In this document: positions 63,741-64,000 of the stretch, piece by piece
Layout: the number at the start of each line of letters is the position of its first letter
Numbering within the stretch: position 1 is the stretch's first letter
Origin: Rhea pennata
Taxonomy: Eukaryota; Chordata; Aves; Rheiformes; Rheidae
Assembly (NCBI RefSeq): GCF_028389875.1
Contig: NC_084670.1
Coordinates: 13,239,383 to 13,303,382 of the forward strand
Length of the DNA stretch: 64,000 bases
Direction of reading: 5' to 3'
Position numbers and translations under genes: made by a program
The notes under the pieces: model-generated
The model's database searches: none
The model's input: the letters and a program-made list of their open reading frames with translations, nothing else
What the model was told of the DNA's origin: nothing

Positions 63741-63749
63741 GGCTCCATA

Positions 63750-64000
63750 GCAGCTAGGTATGAGCGCATCTTTTCCCTCCCAGACCCTCCCTGAGGGGAA
63801 TGCGTAGAAGGAAGAGCTGCAAGCAGACAACTGGCCGCGTGAAATGAGCTGGTGGAGGAAGGTGGTCATGGACAAGGAGGTGCCAACGGGCCGAGCCCTG
63901 CGGCGGGAACCCCAGAGAAAACAGAGGCTGTTGCTGGCTGCACGTAGTTGGGCAGATAGACGTGTCCAGCACTATGGTTGCAGAAGGTGATCAGCCACGT
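63750..64000. other. GC-rich right edge, possible start of another unit
   Basis: GC and CpG rise in the last 250 bp. A plus-strand ATG at 63846 opens a basic 48-codon frame beginning MSWWRKVVMDKEVPTGRAL and closed by TGA; a 72-codon frame runs on the minus strand. Neither matches a family I know. The window ends before the context can be judged. Confidence 0.25.

Overview
This is vertebrate nuclear DNA, most likely from a bird. It has spliced genes with short GT-AG introns, two CpG-island promoters in an AT-rich background, and a chicken-type CR1 LINE fragment. The four recognised proteins are clearly vertebrate orthologues. I cannot name the species. Nothing looks bacterial or viral.

The genes fill the first third of the window. 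(1) CFAP57 (minus strand) enters from beyond the left edge, and its first five coding exons lie between 385 and 6680. (2) EBNA1BP2 (plus, 6787-11081, 9 exons, 302 aa) starts only 106 bp from the CFAP57 start codon, head to head in one CpG island. (3) CFAP144, formerly FAM183A (minus, 14870-11726, 4 exons, 136 aa), is tail to tail with EBNA1BP2; their poly(A) signals are about 260 bp apart. (4) PIF1 (plus, 15105-21517, 12 exons, 599 aa) is head to head with CFAP144 in a second CpG island. All exons were rebuilt by joining splice sites in phase, and every junction keeps frame.

The layout has a theme. Two axonemal (cilium) genes each share a bidirectional promoter with a growth or cell-cycle gene: CFAP57 with the 60S ribosome factor EBNA1BP2, and CFAP144 with the DNA helicase PIF1. 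Both promoters carry an RFX-type X-box 24-29 bp upstream of the cilium gene's ATG. The PIF1 side also has three inverted CCAAT boxes and a TTTGAA (CHR-like) element, and the EBNA1BP2 side has two CCGGAAG (ETS-like) sites. The CFAP144/EBNA1BP2/CFAP57 order matches human 1p34 as I remember it, whereas human PIF1 is on chromosome 15.

From about 22.6 kb to 64 kb the window is an AT-rich intergenic region in which I recognise no protein-coding gene. It holds simple repeats, a few decayed interspersed repeats, perfect palindromes, and isolated CpG-rich patches near 49.55-51.27 kb, 59.95-60.12 kb and 63.75-64.0 kb. Those patches may be promoters or first exons of a gene or non-coding RNA extending beyond the window. 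I found no tRNA, rRNA, CRISPR or intact mobile element, and no convincing new system. The strongest leads are the paired promoter architecture, the PIF1 position, and two unusual features of the PIF1 protein.
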